Below are positions 1 to 6,116 of a stretch of DNA of 6,116 nt, in pieces (the stretch's first letter is position 1; the number at the start of each line of letters is the position of its first letter). The stretch covers positions 473 through 6,588 of the forward strand of contig JAJZRT010000218.1 of assembly GCA_021802595.1 (NCBI GenBank), in the 5' to 3' direction. This stretch comes from Pseudomonadota bacterium (GTDB lineage: Bacteria; Pseudomonadota; Gammaproteobacteria; Burkholderiales; Thiobacillaceae). The translations under genes and the position numbers were made by a program. The notes under the pieces are model-generated. The model did not search any database. It was not told the origin of the DNA and saw only the letters and a program-made list of their open reading frames with translations.

Positions 1-787
1 CCCGCGTGAGGATGTTGACCGTCACCCCCTTGCCCTGATTGCCGTCGCGCGGCTTGACCACCACAGGAAGCCCGATTTCGCAGGCGGCCGCCCAGCCGGC
101 ATCGGCATCGGTCACGACGCGTCCGAGCGGTACCGGTACGCCTGCGGCATCCAGAAGCTGCTTGGTGAGATCCTTGTCCTGCGCGATCGTCTCGGAAATG
201 GCGCGGGTACGGTCGGTCTCGGCAGCCTGGATGCGCCGCTGGCGGCTCCCCCAGCCAAGCTGCACCAGACTGCTCGTCGTCAGGCGACGGGCGGGAATGC
301 CGCGCGCGATGGCGGCCTGGACGATGGCGCCGGTGCTGGGGCCAAGACGGACGTCCTCGTCCAGTTCGCGCAGCCGCGCCAGGGCATCCTCCAGATCGAA
401 GGGCGCATCGTCGCGCGCGGCCCGGCAGAGCGCGTCGGCCAGTTCGAGCGCCAGCCGTCCCACCGCTTCCTCGGTATATTCAAAGACGACCTGATAGGTG
501 CCCGTCTCGATCGTCGACGAGATGACGCAGAAACTGACCGGGCACCCGGCCTGCGCCTGCAGGCCGAGCGCGGCATACGCCAGGGCATGCGCCACGGAGA
601 TGTCATCCTCATAGCCGATCGAACGCATCGAACCGATTTCCGGAAAACGCGCCCGCAGGCGCGCCTCGAACCCCTTGATGGCGCCGATCATCGCCTCTTC
701 AGGCGCACACCGCACCAGGGCCTCAATGGCCGTATGCCGGCTCCAGAGATTGGGGCCGCGCAGTGCCCGGATACGTGAGATTTCCAT
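1..787 (-). CDS. cphA: Cyanophycin synthetase CphA, N-terminal part (3' end beyond left edge)
   Basis: This cytoplasmic enzyme extends cyanophycin by adding Asp to the backbone and Arg to its side chain, using ATP. Only 262 codons are in the window. Residues 1-195 form the CphA N domain; the opening RALRGPNLWSRHTAIEA is typical of proteobacterial CphA, and ETGTYQVVFEYTEEAVGR lies at 94-111. The ATP-grasp domain follows with DKDLTKQLLDAAGVPVP (204-220) and the nucleotide-binding segment KPRDGNQGKGV (245-255). The Mur-ligase domain is off the edge, so its integrity cannot be judged. The ATG at 787 is chosen because AGGAA stands 9 nt upstream and the protein then begins where the family does. 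An in-frame ATG at 838, touching the preceding stop, would add 17 residues that look unlike the family. The N domain has HALAY at 67-71 where the neighbouring copy has HxxEH. It is probably cotranscribed with the upstream paralogue, 51 nt away. The family call is firm. Confidence 0.93.
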   Translation of the reverse strand, partial: MEISRIRALRGPNLWSRHTAIEALVRCAPEEAMIGAIKGFEARLRARFPEIGSMRSIGYEDDISVAHALAYAALGLQAQAGCPVSFCVISSTIETGTYQVVFEYTEEAVGRLALELADALCRAARDDAPFDLEDALARLRELDEDVRLGPSTGAIVQAAIARGIPARRLTTSSLVQLGWGSRQRRIQAAETDRTRAISETIAQDKDLTKQLLDAAGVPVPLGRVVTDADAGWAAACEIGLPVVVKPRDGNQGKGVTVNILTR

Positions 788-796
788 GAACGTCTG

Positions 797-801
797 TTCC
801 T
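797..801 (-). promoter_or_regulatory. Ribosome binding site for the second cphA copy
   Basis: AGGAA on the minus strand lies 9 nt before the ATG at 787. It supports that start over the in-frame ATG at 838, which directly follows the TAG stop of the upstream gene and has no purine-rich stretch in front of it. Confidence 0.6.
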
Positions 802-838
802 GTGGGAGGGCCGATGGCCGCCTGGGCTGGTCGGGCAT

Positions 839-3034
839 CTATCCGGTATGGGTGCCTTGGCTCATGGGCGCGTGGAGCGACACGCAGGTTTCGATCCCCG
901 CCCGGATCAGATCCGGCGGAATATCCAGCGCCAGCGCCGCACCGATCGCGGCGAGCACGTGCAGGGGGTGGAGGGCGGATTTTCCGGTCGCGGTCGACAG
1001 CAGGGTGTCGAGGTCGAAGAACGGCCGCTCGCCGGTACCGCCTGCGATGACCAGCTGGCTGCCGCGCAGGAAGACCGCCCGGCCACCCTGCGCACGGTGC
1101 GCGGCGATCACCGGAAGATCTGGATCCAGCGCATAGAACAGGACCGCCCCATCGCACAGCGACGCCAGCCCGGCCACCGCCGGATCGGCGGCATGCAGGA
1201 CCGCCACCCCCTCGGAGAGGACCACGTCCACCTGGGTGCGCATCACCGTGACCATCTGCTCGGGCTCACGGATGTAGTACTCGGTCAGCGACGGCTCCAT
1301 CTGCAAGTCGGTCACCACTCCGACCTGGCAGCGGTCATAGGCATAGCCCTCGCCGAGGATCGATTTGGCATCGTGTTCGAAGACGGCCGCCTCCACCCCC
1401 CGGTTCATCAGCAGCTGCCGGCCCGCCCGCCAGGTTGCGCAGTTGCCCGGCCTGACCTGGCGCGGCCCGAGGTACAGTCCATCCCGGCAGGCCAGGCCGG
1501 TGCGCCGGCCGGTGCAGGAAATCAGCTGGGCGATCAGATGCGCGATGACGGTGGTTCCCTGCGAGCCACTGATGCCGACAACGGGAATGCGGCCGCTCTC
1601 CCCGCCGGGAAACAGATGATCGACGATGGCGCGTCCCACCGGGCGCGGGGTGCCTTCGGCGGGCTTGAGATGCATGAGCAGACCCGGTCCCGCGTTCACC
1701 TCGACGATGGCGCCCCGCTGTGCCTCCAGCGGGCGGGCGATGTCTTCCGCCACCATGTCGATCCCCGCCACGTCGAGTCCCACCACCCGTGCGGCCAGGA
1801 CGGCCATATCCACCACCTCGGGATGGAGCGCGTCGGTCACGTCGAAGGCGACGTTGCCATTGCGCTGGATCAGGACCCGCTGCCCCGCTGCCGGCACGTC
1901 GTCTTTCGCATAGCCCTGGCGCTCGAGTTCCAGGCCGACCGCCGGGTCTTCATCGATCATGATCCGGTTGAGCGGATAGTCTTCCGTCGTGCCGCGGCGC
2001 GGATCGGTATTGAGCTGGCGGTCGATCAGTTCGACGATGGTCGAGCGGCCGTCGCCCCGCACCCAGGCCGCCTCGCCGCGCGCCGCCGCGACGACGCGCG
2101 AGCCGACCACCAGCAGGCGGTGTTCGTTGCCCGGCACATAGCGTTCGACGATGACTTCGCTGCCCTCCGGCAGGGCCAGCTGATAGGCCCGCTCGACATC
2201 GTCGCGCGTGGTCAAATCGAGGGAGACGCCGCGGCCATGGTTGCCATCCACCGGCTTGATCGCGACCGGCAGACCGATCTCTTCCGCCGCTTCCCAGGCG
2301 TCTTCCGGGCTTTCCGCAATGCGGCCGTCAGGCACCGGCACCCCGCAGGATTTCAGGAGGCTCTTGGTCAGATCCTTGTCGCCGGCGATGCCCTCGGCGA
2401 TCGCACTGGTCAGGTCGGTTTCGGCCGTCCAGATGCGATGCTGGCGGACCCCATAGCCGAGTTGCACCAGATTGCCCTCGGTCAGGCGTATGGACGGGAT
2501 ATGCCGCTCGGTCGCGCCGTCGACGATGCAGGCCGTGCTCGGGCCCAGGCAGAGCCGGTCCGCCAGGTCGCGCAGATGCGCCACCGTGCCCTGCACATCG
2601 AAGGGACGGTCTTCGATGGCCGCCATCAGCAGGTCGCGTCCCGCCAGCAGACAGGCACGTCCGACCTGCTCGTTGCGCGTGCGCACCGCCACCTTGTAGA
2701 TGCCGCGCTCGGCAGTCTCACGCGCCTTGCCGAAGCCGACCTTCATGCCCGCCAGGTTCTGCAGCTCAATCGTGACGTGTTCGAGAATATGCGCCGGCCA
2801 GGTTCCCTCGCGCAGCCGCTGCAGGAAGCCGCCGCGCTCGCCGACACCGCAGCGATGCTCGATCAGGCCGGGCAGCCAGTGGGTCAGGCGCTCATACAGG
2901 CCGGGCAGGGTATTGGAAGGCGAGTCCTCGAGGTCGCCGATATCGACCCAGGCCTCGAGCACGGGCCGGTAGGTCCAGATGTTCGGTCCGTCCAGATGGA
3001 TGATGCGCAGGAATTCGATGGTTCTTCTGTTCAC
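839..3034 (-). CDS. cphA': Cyanophycin synthetase-family protein (CphA'/CphA2-like) with degenerate Mur-ligase domain
   Basis: A 731-residue paralogue of the next gene, shorter than bifunctional CphA (about 870-900). The N domain (1-205) opens with LRIIHLDGPNIWTYRPVLEAW and carries HILEH (82-86), an HxxEH motif. The ATP-grasp domain (206-477) has K260-PVDGNHGRGV, ERYVPGNEHRLLVV (297-310), GIDMV (424-428) and EVNAGPGLLMHLKPAEG (445-461), so it looks active. The Mur-ligase-like domain (481-731) is degenerate. The P-loop GTNGKTT of active CphA reads GSQGTTV (490-496), with Thr at the lysine position. The usual ETARGG reads EHDAKS (553-558), and the TNIADDH-type motif is replaced by TDLQMEP (575-581). 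By family knowledge ATP-grasp adds Asp and the Mur domain adds Arg, so this protein probably does one ATP-dependent step, perhaps polymerising beta-Asp-Arg as CphA2 does, or assists CphA. The start is GTG, with AAGG 11 nt upstream. An N-terminus beginning just ahead of the conserved LRI.HLDGPN supports it. Confidence 0.92.
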   Translation of the reverse strand: MNRRTIEFLRIIHLDGPNIWTYRPVLEAWVDIGDLEDSPSNTLPGLYERLTHWLPGLIEHRCGVGERGGFLQRLREGTWPAHILEHVTIELQNLAGMKVGFGKARETAERGIYKVAVRTRNEQVGRACLLAGRDLLMAAIEDRPFDVQGTVAHLRDLADRLCLGPSTACIVDGATERHIPSIRLTEGNLVQLGYGVRQHRIWTAETDLTSAIAEGIAGDKDLTKSLLKSCGVPVPDGRIAESPEDAWEAAEEIGLPVAIKPVDGNHGRGVSLDLTTRDDVERAYQLALPEGSEVIVERYVPGNEHRLLVVGSRVVAAARGEAAWVRGDGRSTIVELIDRQLNTDPRRGTTEDYPLNRIMIDEDPAVGLELERQGYAKDDVPAAGQRVLIQRNGNVAFDVTDALHPEVVDMAVLAARVVGLDVAGIDMVAEDIARPLEAQRGAIVEVNAGPGLLMHLKPAEGTPRPVGRAIVDHLFPGGESGRIPVVGISGSQGTTVIAHLIAQLISCTGRRTGLACRDGLYLGPRQVRPGNCATWRAGRQLLMNRGVEAAVFEHDAKSILGEGYAYDRCQVGVVTDLQMEPSLTEYYIREPEQMVTVMRTQVDVVLSEGVAVLHAADPAVAGLASLCDGAVLFYALDPDLPVIAAHRAQGGRAVFLRGSQLVIAGGTGERPFFDLDTLLSTATGKSALHPLHVLAAIGAALALDIPPDLIRAGIETCVSLHAPMSQGTHTG

Positions 3035-3045
3035 GACGTGCGGCG

Positions 3046-3049
3046 CCTT
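3046..3049 (-). promoter_or_regulatory. Weak ribosome binding site for the cphA' GTG start
   Basis: AAGG on the minus strand lies 11 nt upstream of the GTG at 3034. It is the only Shine-Dalgarno-like match nearby. The spacing is longer than ideal and the start codon is GTG, so initiation may be modest. Confidence 0.35.
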
Positions 3050-3167
3050 GACCAGAGGAAGAAAGGTGATGCGGCAGGCATGAGAAGGCAGATCAGGACG
3101 CTGGGGCTTCGCCGGAAAAAGGGCATTTGTGCGACGGTCAGGTTACACGAAAGCGGGGCGCGCAGCA

Positions 3168-3173
3168 TACAAT
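3168..3173 (+). promoter_or_regulatory. Candidate -10 element for the ABC transporter operon
   Basis: TACAAT matches the sigma-70 -10 consensus at five of six positions and sits in the most AT-rich part of the intergenic region. The best -35 partner upstream is GTTACA (3142-3147), four of six matches with a 20-bp spacer, which is poor. An activator could compensate. The same AT-rich block could also serve a minus-strand promoter. This would leave a 5' leader of about 125 nt before the transporter ATG. Confidence 0.25.
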
Positions 3174-3176
3174 ATT

Positions 3177-3192
3177 CCCCGCTTCGCCGGGG
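3177..3192. repeat. Short inverted repeat (CCCCG / CGGGG)
   Basis: Two 5-bp arms flank the 6-nt loop CTTCGC, directly next to the AT-rich TACAAT element. It could be an operator half-site pair or a small hairpin near the start of the transporter leader. There is no T-run, so it does not look like a terminator. A GC-rich genome yields such repeats by chance fairly often. Confidence 0.3.
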
Positions 3193-3305
3193 AGCCGCTG
3201 GACCTGCCGTACACAATTACCAATGAAATCCCATTGCCGCATCTGCTACCGCCCGCAATCCATGGACGACGTCGTTCAGCCCGCCGCCTGGACGATCGCC
3301 CACCC

Positions 3306-5606
3306 ATGACCCCCGCGCCGCTTCCACCAGCCGGCCCCCTCTCGAACGTTCCCGACGCCGACCTGGCCCGGCAACTCGCGCCCGGCGAGCAGGTCGTCGC
3401 CGCGCTGGAAACCGATCTCGACGTGCGTCTGGCCTTTGCCGCGGGCCGGGTTGTCCTGACCAACCTGCGCCTGCTGGCACGCTCGCCCGGCAGCGCCGAC
3501 TGGACCGCGTGGCCGCTGGAGCCGGACCTCACCCTGCAGCAACACGACCATGCCGGCGTCGGCACGCTGGAGCTGCACGATGCCCGGGCGCGCCTCGCCG
3601 CTTGGCGCTTCACGCTCGGGCACAATGTCGCGGCGGTGCGTCTGCATGACCGCTTCACGGAACAGCAGGCGGCGCGCCTGACCGGAAAGCCTGCGGCACC
3701 GCAGGAGGAAATCACCTGCCCCACCTGCGGCGCGCCGCTGGAACCGGACCAGGAAGAATGCCCGGTATGCAGCCGCGAACTGCACGAGGCGCCGTCAACC
3801 TGGACACTGTTGCGGTTGTGGCGCTTCGCCCGCCCTTACAAGCATCAACTGCTGGCGGGCTTCCTTCTGACGCTGGCGTCCACCGGCGCCACGCTGGTGC
3901 CGCCCTACCTGACCATCCCGCTGATGGACAAGATCCTGATTCCCTACGAACAGGGCCATCCGATCGATACCGGCCTCGTAGCGCTGCTGCTCGCTGGCCT
4001 GCTCGCCTCGGCGCTCGTGGCGTGGGGCCTCGGCTGGGCGCGCACCTACATCCTCGCCCTGGTCAGCGAGCGCATCGGCGCGGATCTTCGCACCACCACC
4101 TACGAGCACCTGCTGCAGCTCTCGCTCGAATACTTCGGCGGCAAGCGCACCGGCGACCTGATGGCGCGCATCGGCTCGGAGACCGACCGCATCAACGTCT
4201 TCCTGTCGCTGCACCTGCTCGACTTCGCCACCGACGTGCTGATGATCGCGATGACCGCGGCGATCCTGTTCTCGATCAACCCGGCGCTCGCGCTCGTCAC
4301 CCTGCTGCCGCTGCCCTTCATCGCCTGGATGATCCACCTCGTGCGCGACCGGCTGCGCACCGGCTTCGAGAAGATCGACCGCGTCTGGTCCGAGGTCACC
4401 AACGTGCTGGCCGACACCATCCCCGGCATCCGCGTGGTCAAGGCCTTCGCGCAGGAGAAGCGCGAGGCGCAGCGCTTCCGCGAGGCCAACCGCCACAACC
4501 TTGCGGTCAACGACCGCCTCAACAGGACGTGGTCGCTGTTCTCGCCGACCGTCTCGCTGCTGACCGAGATCGGCCTGCTGGTCGTGTGGGCGTTCGGCAT
4601 CTGGCTGGTCGCGCACGACGAGATCACGGTCGGCGTGCTGACCGCCTTCCTCGCCTACATCAGCCGCTTCTACACACGGCTCGATTCGATGAGCCGCATC
4701 GTCTCGGTGACGCAGAAGGCCGCAGCGGGTGCCAAGCGGATCTTCGACATCCTCGACCACGTCTCCAGCGTGCCCGAGCCCGCCAGGCCCGTGCACCTGC
4801 CCCAGATCAAGGGTGGCATCGAGATCCGCGACGCGTCCTTTCGCTACGGCAATCGCGGCGTGATCCGCGGCCTCGGCCTCGCCATCCAGCCGGGCGAGAT
4901 GATCGGCCTGGTCGGCCACAGCGGCTCAGGCAAGAGCACCCTGGTCAATCTGATCTGCCGCTTCTACGACCTCACCGAAGGCGCGATCCGCGTCGACGGC
5001 GTCGACATCCGCTCGCTGCCGGTGGCGGAGTACCGGCGCAACATCGGCCTCGTCCTTCAGGAGCCCTTCCTGTTCTTCGGCACCATCGCCGAGAACATCG
5101 CCTACGGCAAGCCTGGTGCCAGCCGCGCCGAGATCGTCGCGGCTGCACGCGCGGCGCATGCCCACGAGTTCATCCTGCGCCTGCCGCAGGGCTATGACTC
5201 GCTGGTCGGCGAACGCGGCCAGGGCCTCTCGGGCGGCGAGCGCCAGCGCATCTCGATCGCCCGCGCACTGCTGATCGACCCGCGCATCCTGATTCTCGAC
5301 GAGGCGACCTCCTCGGTCGACACCGAGACGGAAAAGGAAATCCAGAAAGCGCTCGACAACCTGGTACGCGGGCGCACCACGATCGCGATCGCCCACCGCC
5401 TTTCCACCCTGCGCCGCGCCGACCGCTTGGTCGTCATGGACCGCGGCCAGATCGTCGAGGTCGGCAACCACGACGACCTGATGGCACGCGAAGGCCATTA
5501 TTACCGCCTCTACCAGGCGCAGGCACGCAACGTCGACACCGACCTCGACGAGCAGCCCAGCGTCGGCACCGAAGCCAGGCCCCCTGTGAAGAGCGAAGCG
5601 CCATGA
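3306..5606 (+). CDS. Cyanophycin locus-associated ABC exporter with N-terminal PH-like region and zinc ribbon
   Basis: A 766-residue inner-membrane half-transporter with fused membrane and ATPase domains, expected to dimerise. Residues 20-120 form a small soluble, possibly PH/GRAM-like domain (GEQVVAALETDLDVRLAF). A four-cysteine zinc ribbon follows: C138-x2-C141-x10-C152-x2-C155. The exporter membrane domain spans about 165-476, with hydrophobic segments near 182-204, 223-245, 305-345 (two) and 412-452 (two). The ATPase domain (500-740) is complete: Walker A GHSGSGKST (537-545), Q-loop Q585, signature LSGGERQR (641-648), Walker B ILILDE with D665 and E666, and H-loop H697. A Pro/acidic tail ends the protein. 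The ATG at 3306 is preferred. The frame stays open upstream to a GTG at 3129, but that stretch is AT-richer, encodes no recognisable domain and contains the likely promoter. No strong Shine-Dalgarno is visible. It resembles lipid/peptide exporters of the MsbA type, but its substrate is unknown. Similar proteins recur beside cphA in Betaproteobacteria. Confidence 0.92.
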   Translation: MTPAPLPPAGPLSNVPDADLARQLAPGEQVVAALETDLDVRLAFAAGRVVLTNLRLLARSPGSADWTAWPLEPDLTLQQHDHAGVGTLELHDARARLAAWRFTLGHNVAAVRLHDRFTEQQAARLTGKPAAPQEEITCPTCGAPLEPDQEECPVCSRELHEAPSTWTLLRLWRFARPYKHQLLAGFLLTLASTGATLVPPYLTIPLMDKILIPYEQGHPIDTGLVALLLAGLLASALVAWGLGWARTYILALVSERIGADLRTTTYEHLLQLSLEYFGGKRTGDLMARIGSETDRINVFLSLHLLDFATDVLMIAMTAAILFSINPALALVTLLPLPFIAWMIHLVRDRLRTGFEKIDRVWSEVTNVLADTIPGIRVVKAFAQEKREAQRFREANRHNLAVNDRLNRTWSLFSPTVSLLTEIGLLVVWAFGIWLVAHDEITVGVLTAFLAYISRFYTRLDSMSRIVSVTQKAAAGAKRIFDILDHVSSVPEPARPVHLPQIKGGIEIRDASFRYGNRGVIRGLGLAIQPGEMIGLVGHSGSGKSTLVNLICRFYDLTEGAIRVDGVDIRSLPVAEYRRNIGLVLQEPFLFFGTIAENIAYGKPGASRAEIVAAARAAHAHEFILRLPQGYDSLVGERGQGLSGGERQRISIARALLIDPRILILDEATSSVDTETEKEIQKALDNLVRGRTTIAIAHRLSTLRRADRLVVMDRGQIVEVGNHDDLMAREGHYYRLYQAQARNVDTDLDEQPSVGTEARPPVKSEAP

Positions 5607-6064
5607 CCCCCATCCCACTCACCCGCGACGCCCACGGCCACCTGCGGCTGACGACCGCCGACGGCAGCGTGCACGCCGTCGTGCCGGTGCGCGCCTTCCC
5701 CATCGCCGCGCCGGACGAGGGCATCGCGCTGGTCGGCAGTGACGGCCACGAACTGGCGTGGATCGAGCGCCTGGCCGACCTGCCGGACACCACGCGCCGG
5801 CTGGTCGAGGACGAGCTCGCCAGCCGCGAATTCATTCCCGAGATCCGCCGCCTGCGCCAGGTTTCCACCTTCGCCCTCCCAAGCACCTGGGATGTCGAGA
5901 CAGATCGCGGCGACACCCGTTTCGTCCTCAAGGGCGAAGAAGACATCCGCCGCCTCGGCACGACGACCCTGCTGATTGGCGACAGCCACGGCGTCCAGTA
6001 TCTGATCCGCGACCTCACGCGCCTGGACAAAACCAGCCGCCGCCTCCTCGACCGCTTCATGTAA
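5603..6064 (+). CDS. DUF1854 family protein associated with cyanophycin metabolism
   Basis: A 153-residue soluble protein without signal peptide or membrane segment. I recognise the DUF1854 pattern: FPIAAPDEGIALVGSDGHELAWI (32-54), EFIPEIRRLRQVSTF (76-90), STWDVETDRG (94-103), FVLKGEEDIRRL (107-118) and the C-terminal DSHGVQYLIRDLTRLD (127-142). No catalytic motif is evident and no biochemical function is known to me. Its ATG overlaps the transporter stop as ATGA (5603-5606), so the two are very likely translationally coupled and may form a complex, perhaps as a cytoplasmic accessory or regulator of the transporter. That role is inferred only from coupling. Length and both ends agree with a complete protein; the stop is TAA at 6062-6064. 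Confidence 0.9.
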   Translation: MTPIPLTRDAHGHLRLTTADGSVHAVVPVRAFPIAAPDEGIALVGSDGHELAWIERLADLPDTTRRLVEDELASREFIPEIRRLRQVSTFALPSTWDVETDRGDTRFVLKGEEDIRRLGTTTLLIGDSHGVQYLIRDLTRLDKTSRRLLDRFM

Positions 6065-6080
6065 GTTTCGAAAAACCGCC

Positions 6081-6116
6081 ATGACCCTCGACCCCAGCAG
6101 CACGTCGTGGAAGGGG
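6081..6116 (+). CDS. Possible start of a third operon gene (cut by right edge)
   Basis: An ATG 16 nt after the DUF1854 stop opens a frame of 12 codons (MTLDPSSTSWKG) to the window edge. The short gap and shared strand suggest the operon continues. The preceding sequence (CGAAAAACC) is only weakly purine-rich, and 12 residues are too few to identify a family. It could also be a chance ATG. Confidence 0.35.
   Translation, partial: MTLDPSSTSWKG

Larger units (their letters stand above)
3035..3305. promoter_or_regulatory. Divergent intergenic region between the cphA pair and the ABC transporter operon
   Basis: These 271 bp separate two outward-facing transcription units, so promoters for both should lie here. 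The stretch 3160-3236 is visibly more AT-rich than its surroundings. It holds a TACAAT hexamer (3168-3173), a CCCCG/CGGGG inverted repeat (3177-3192) and a CAATG/CATTG inverted repeat (3221-3236). A perfect 10-bp palindrome, ACGACGTCGT, sits at 3266-3275. No sigma-54 type GG/GC element was found on either strand by eye. A 28-codon reading frame (3223-3309) overlaps the transporter start. Placing both promoters here is inference from gene orientation. Confidence 0.6.

Noticed and set aside
3177..3192. Terminator reading of the CCCCG/CGGGG hairpin
   Set aside because: The arms are only 5 bp, no U-tract follows on either strand, and the location between divergent genes leaves nothing upstream to terminate.
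3031..3216. A 61-codon minus-strand frame ending in TGA that overlaps the cphA' GTG (GTGA)
   Set aside because: The overlap looks like coupling, but the frame has no clear ribosome site and no domain, and lies across the likely promoter region. It is probably chance.
848..3226. A 792-codon open frame on the plus strand, antisense to cphA'
   Set aside because: It mirrors the cphA' gene, whose three domains are clear on the other strand. The antisense translation is rich in His, Asp and Arg with no recognisable domain, as expected for a shadow of a GC-rich gene.
3129..3305. N-terminal extension of the transporter by 59 codons from a GTG at 3129
   Set aside because: The region is AT-richer than the coding sequence, contains the best promoter-like hexamer and encodes no family-like sequence. 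The ATG at 3306 gives a normal N-terminus.
3795..4919. A 374-codon minus-strand frame opposite the ABC transporter
   Set aside because: Low-complexity antisense shadow of the transporter, with no start signal or domain.
3758..5197. A 479-codon plus-strand frame inside the ABC transporter
   Set aside because: The translation is dominated by Arg, Pro, Ala and His and lacks any motif, while the overlapping frame has every ABC transporter motif in order.

Overview
The window is a cyanophycin (multi-L-arginyl-poly-L-aspartate) locus from a GC-rich proteobacterium. The protein sequences and the paired cphA arrangement fit a betaproteobacterium best (Rhodocyclales or Burkholderiales), but this rests on recognising protein families, not on a marker gene. 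Nearly all of the window is coding.

Layout. Two cyanophycin synthetase-family genes lie head to tail on the minus strand. The promoter-proximal copy (3034-839, GTG start, 731 codons) is complete and followed by a 51-nt gap. The second copy (from 787) runs off the left edge after 262 codons. A 271-bp divergent intergenic region (3035-3305) separates them from a plus-strand operon. That operon has an ABC exporter with an unusual N-terminal extension (3306-5606), a DUF1854-family protein overlapping it by ATGA (5603-6064), and after 16 nt an ATG that probably opens a third gene cut by the right edge.

How the genes may work together. Cyanophycin synthetases build the polymer from Asp and Arg with ATP. 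In the promoter-proximal copy the ATP-grasp domain looks intact, but the Mur-ligase-like domain has lost its P-loop lysine and other hallmark residues, so this copy probably cannot carry out both additions alone. It keeps an HxxEH motif in the N domain, which the second copy has lost. The two proteins therefore look complementary rather than redundant. The ABC transporter plus DUF1854 pair is a recurrent neighbour of cphA in Betaproteobacteria, but its substrate and role are unknown to me. It is the least understood part of the locus.

No RNA genes, insertion sequences, CRISPR arrays or convincing terminators were seen.
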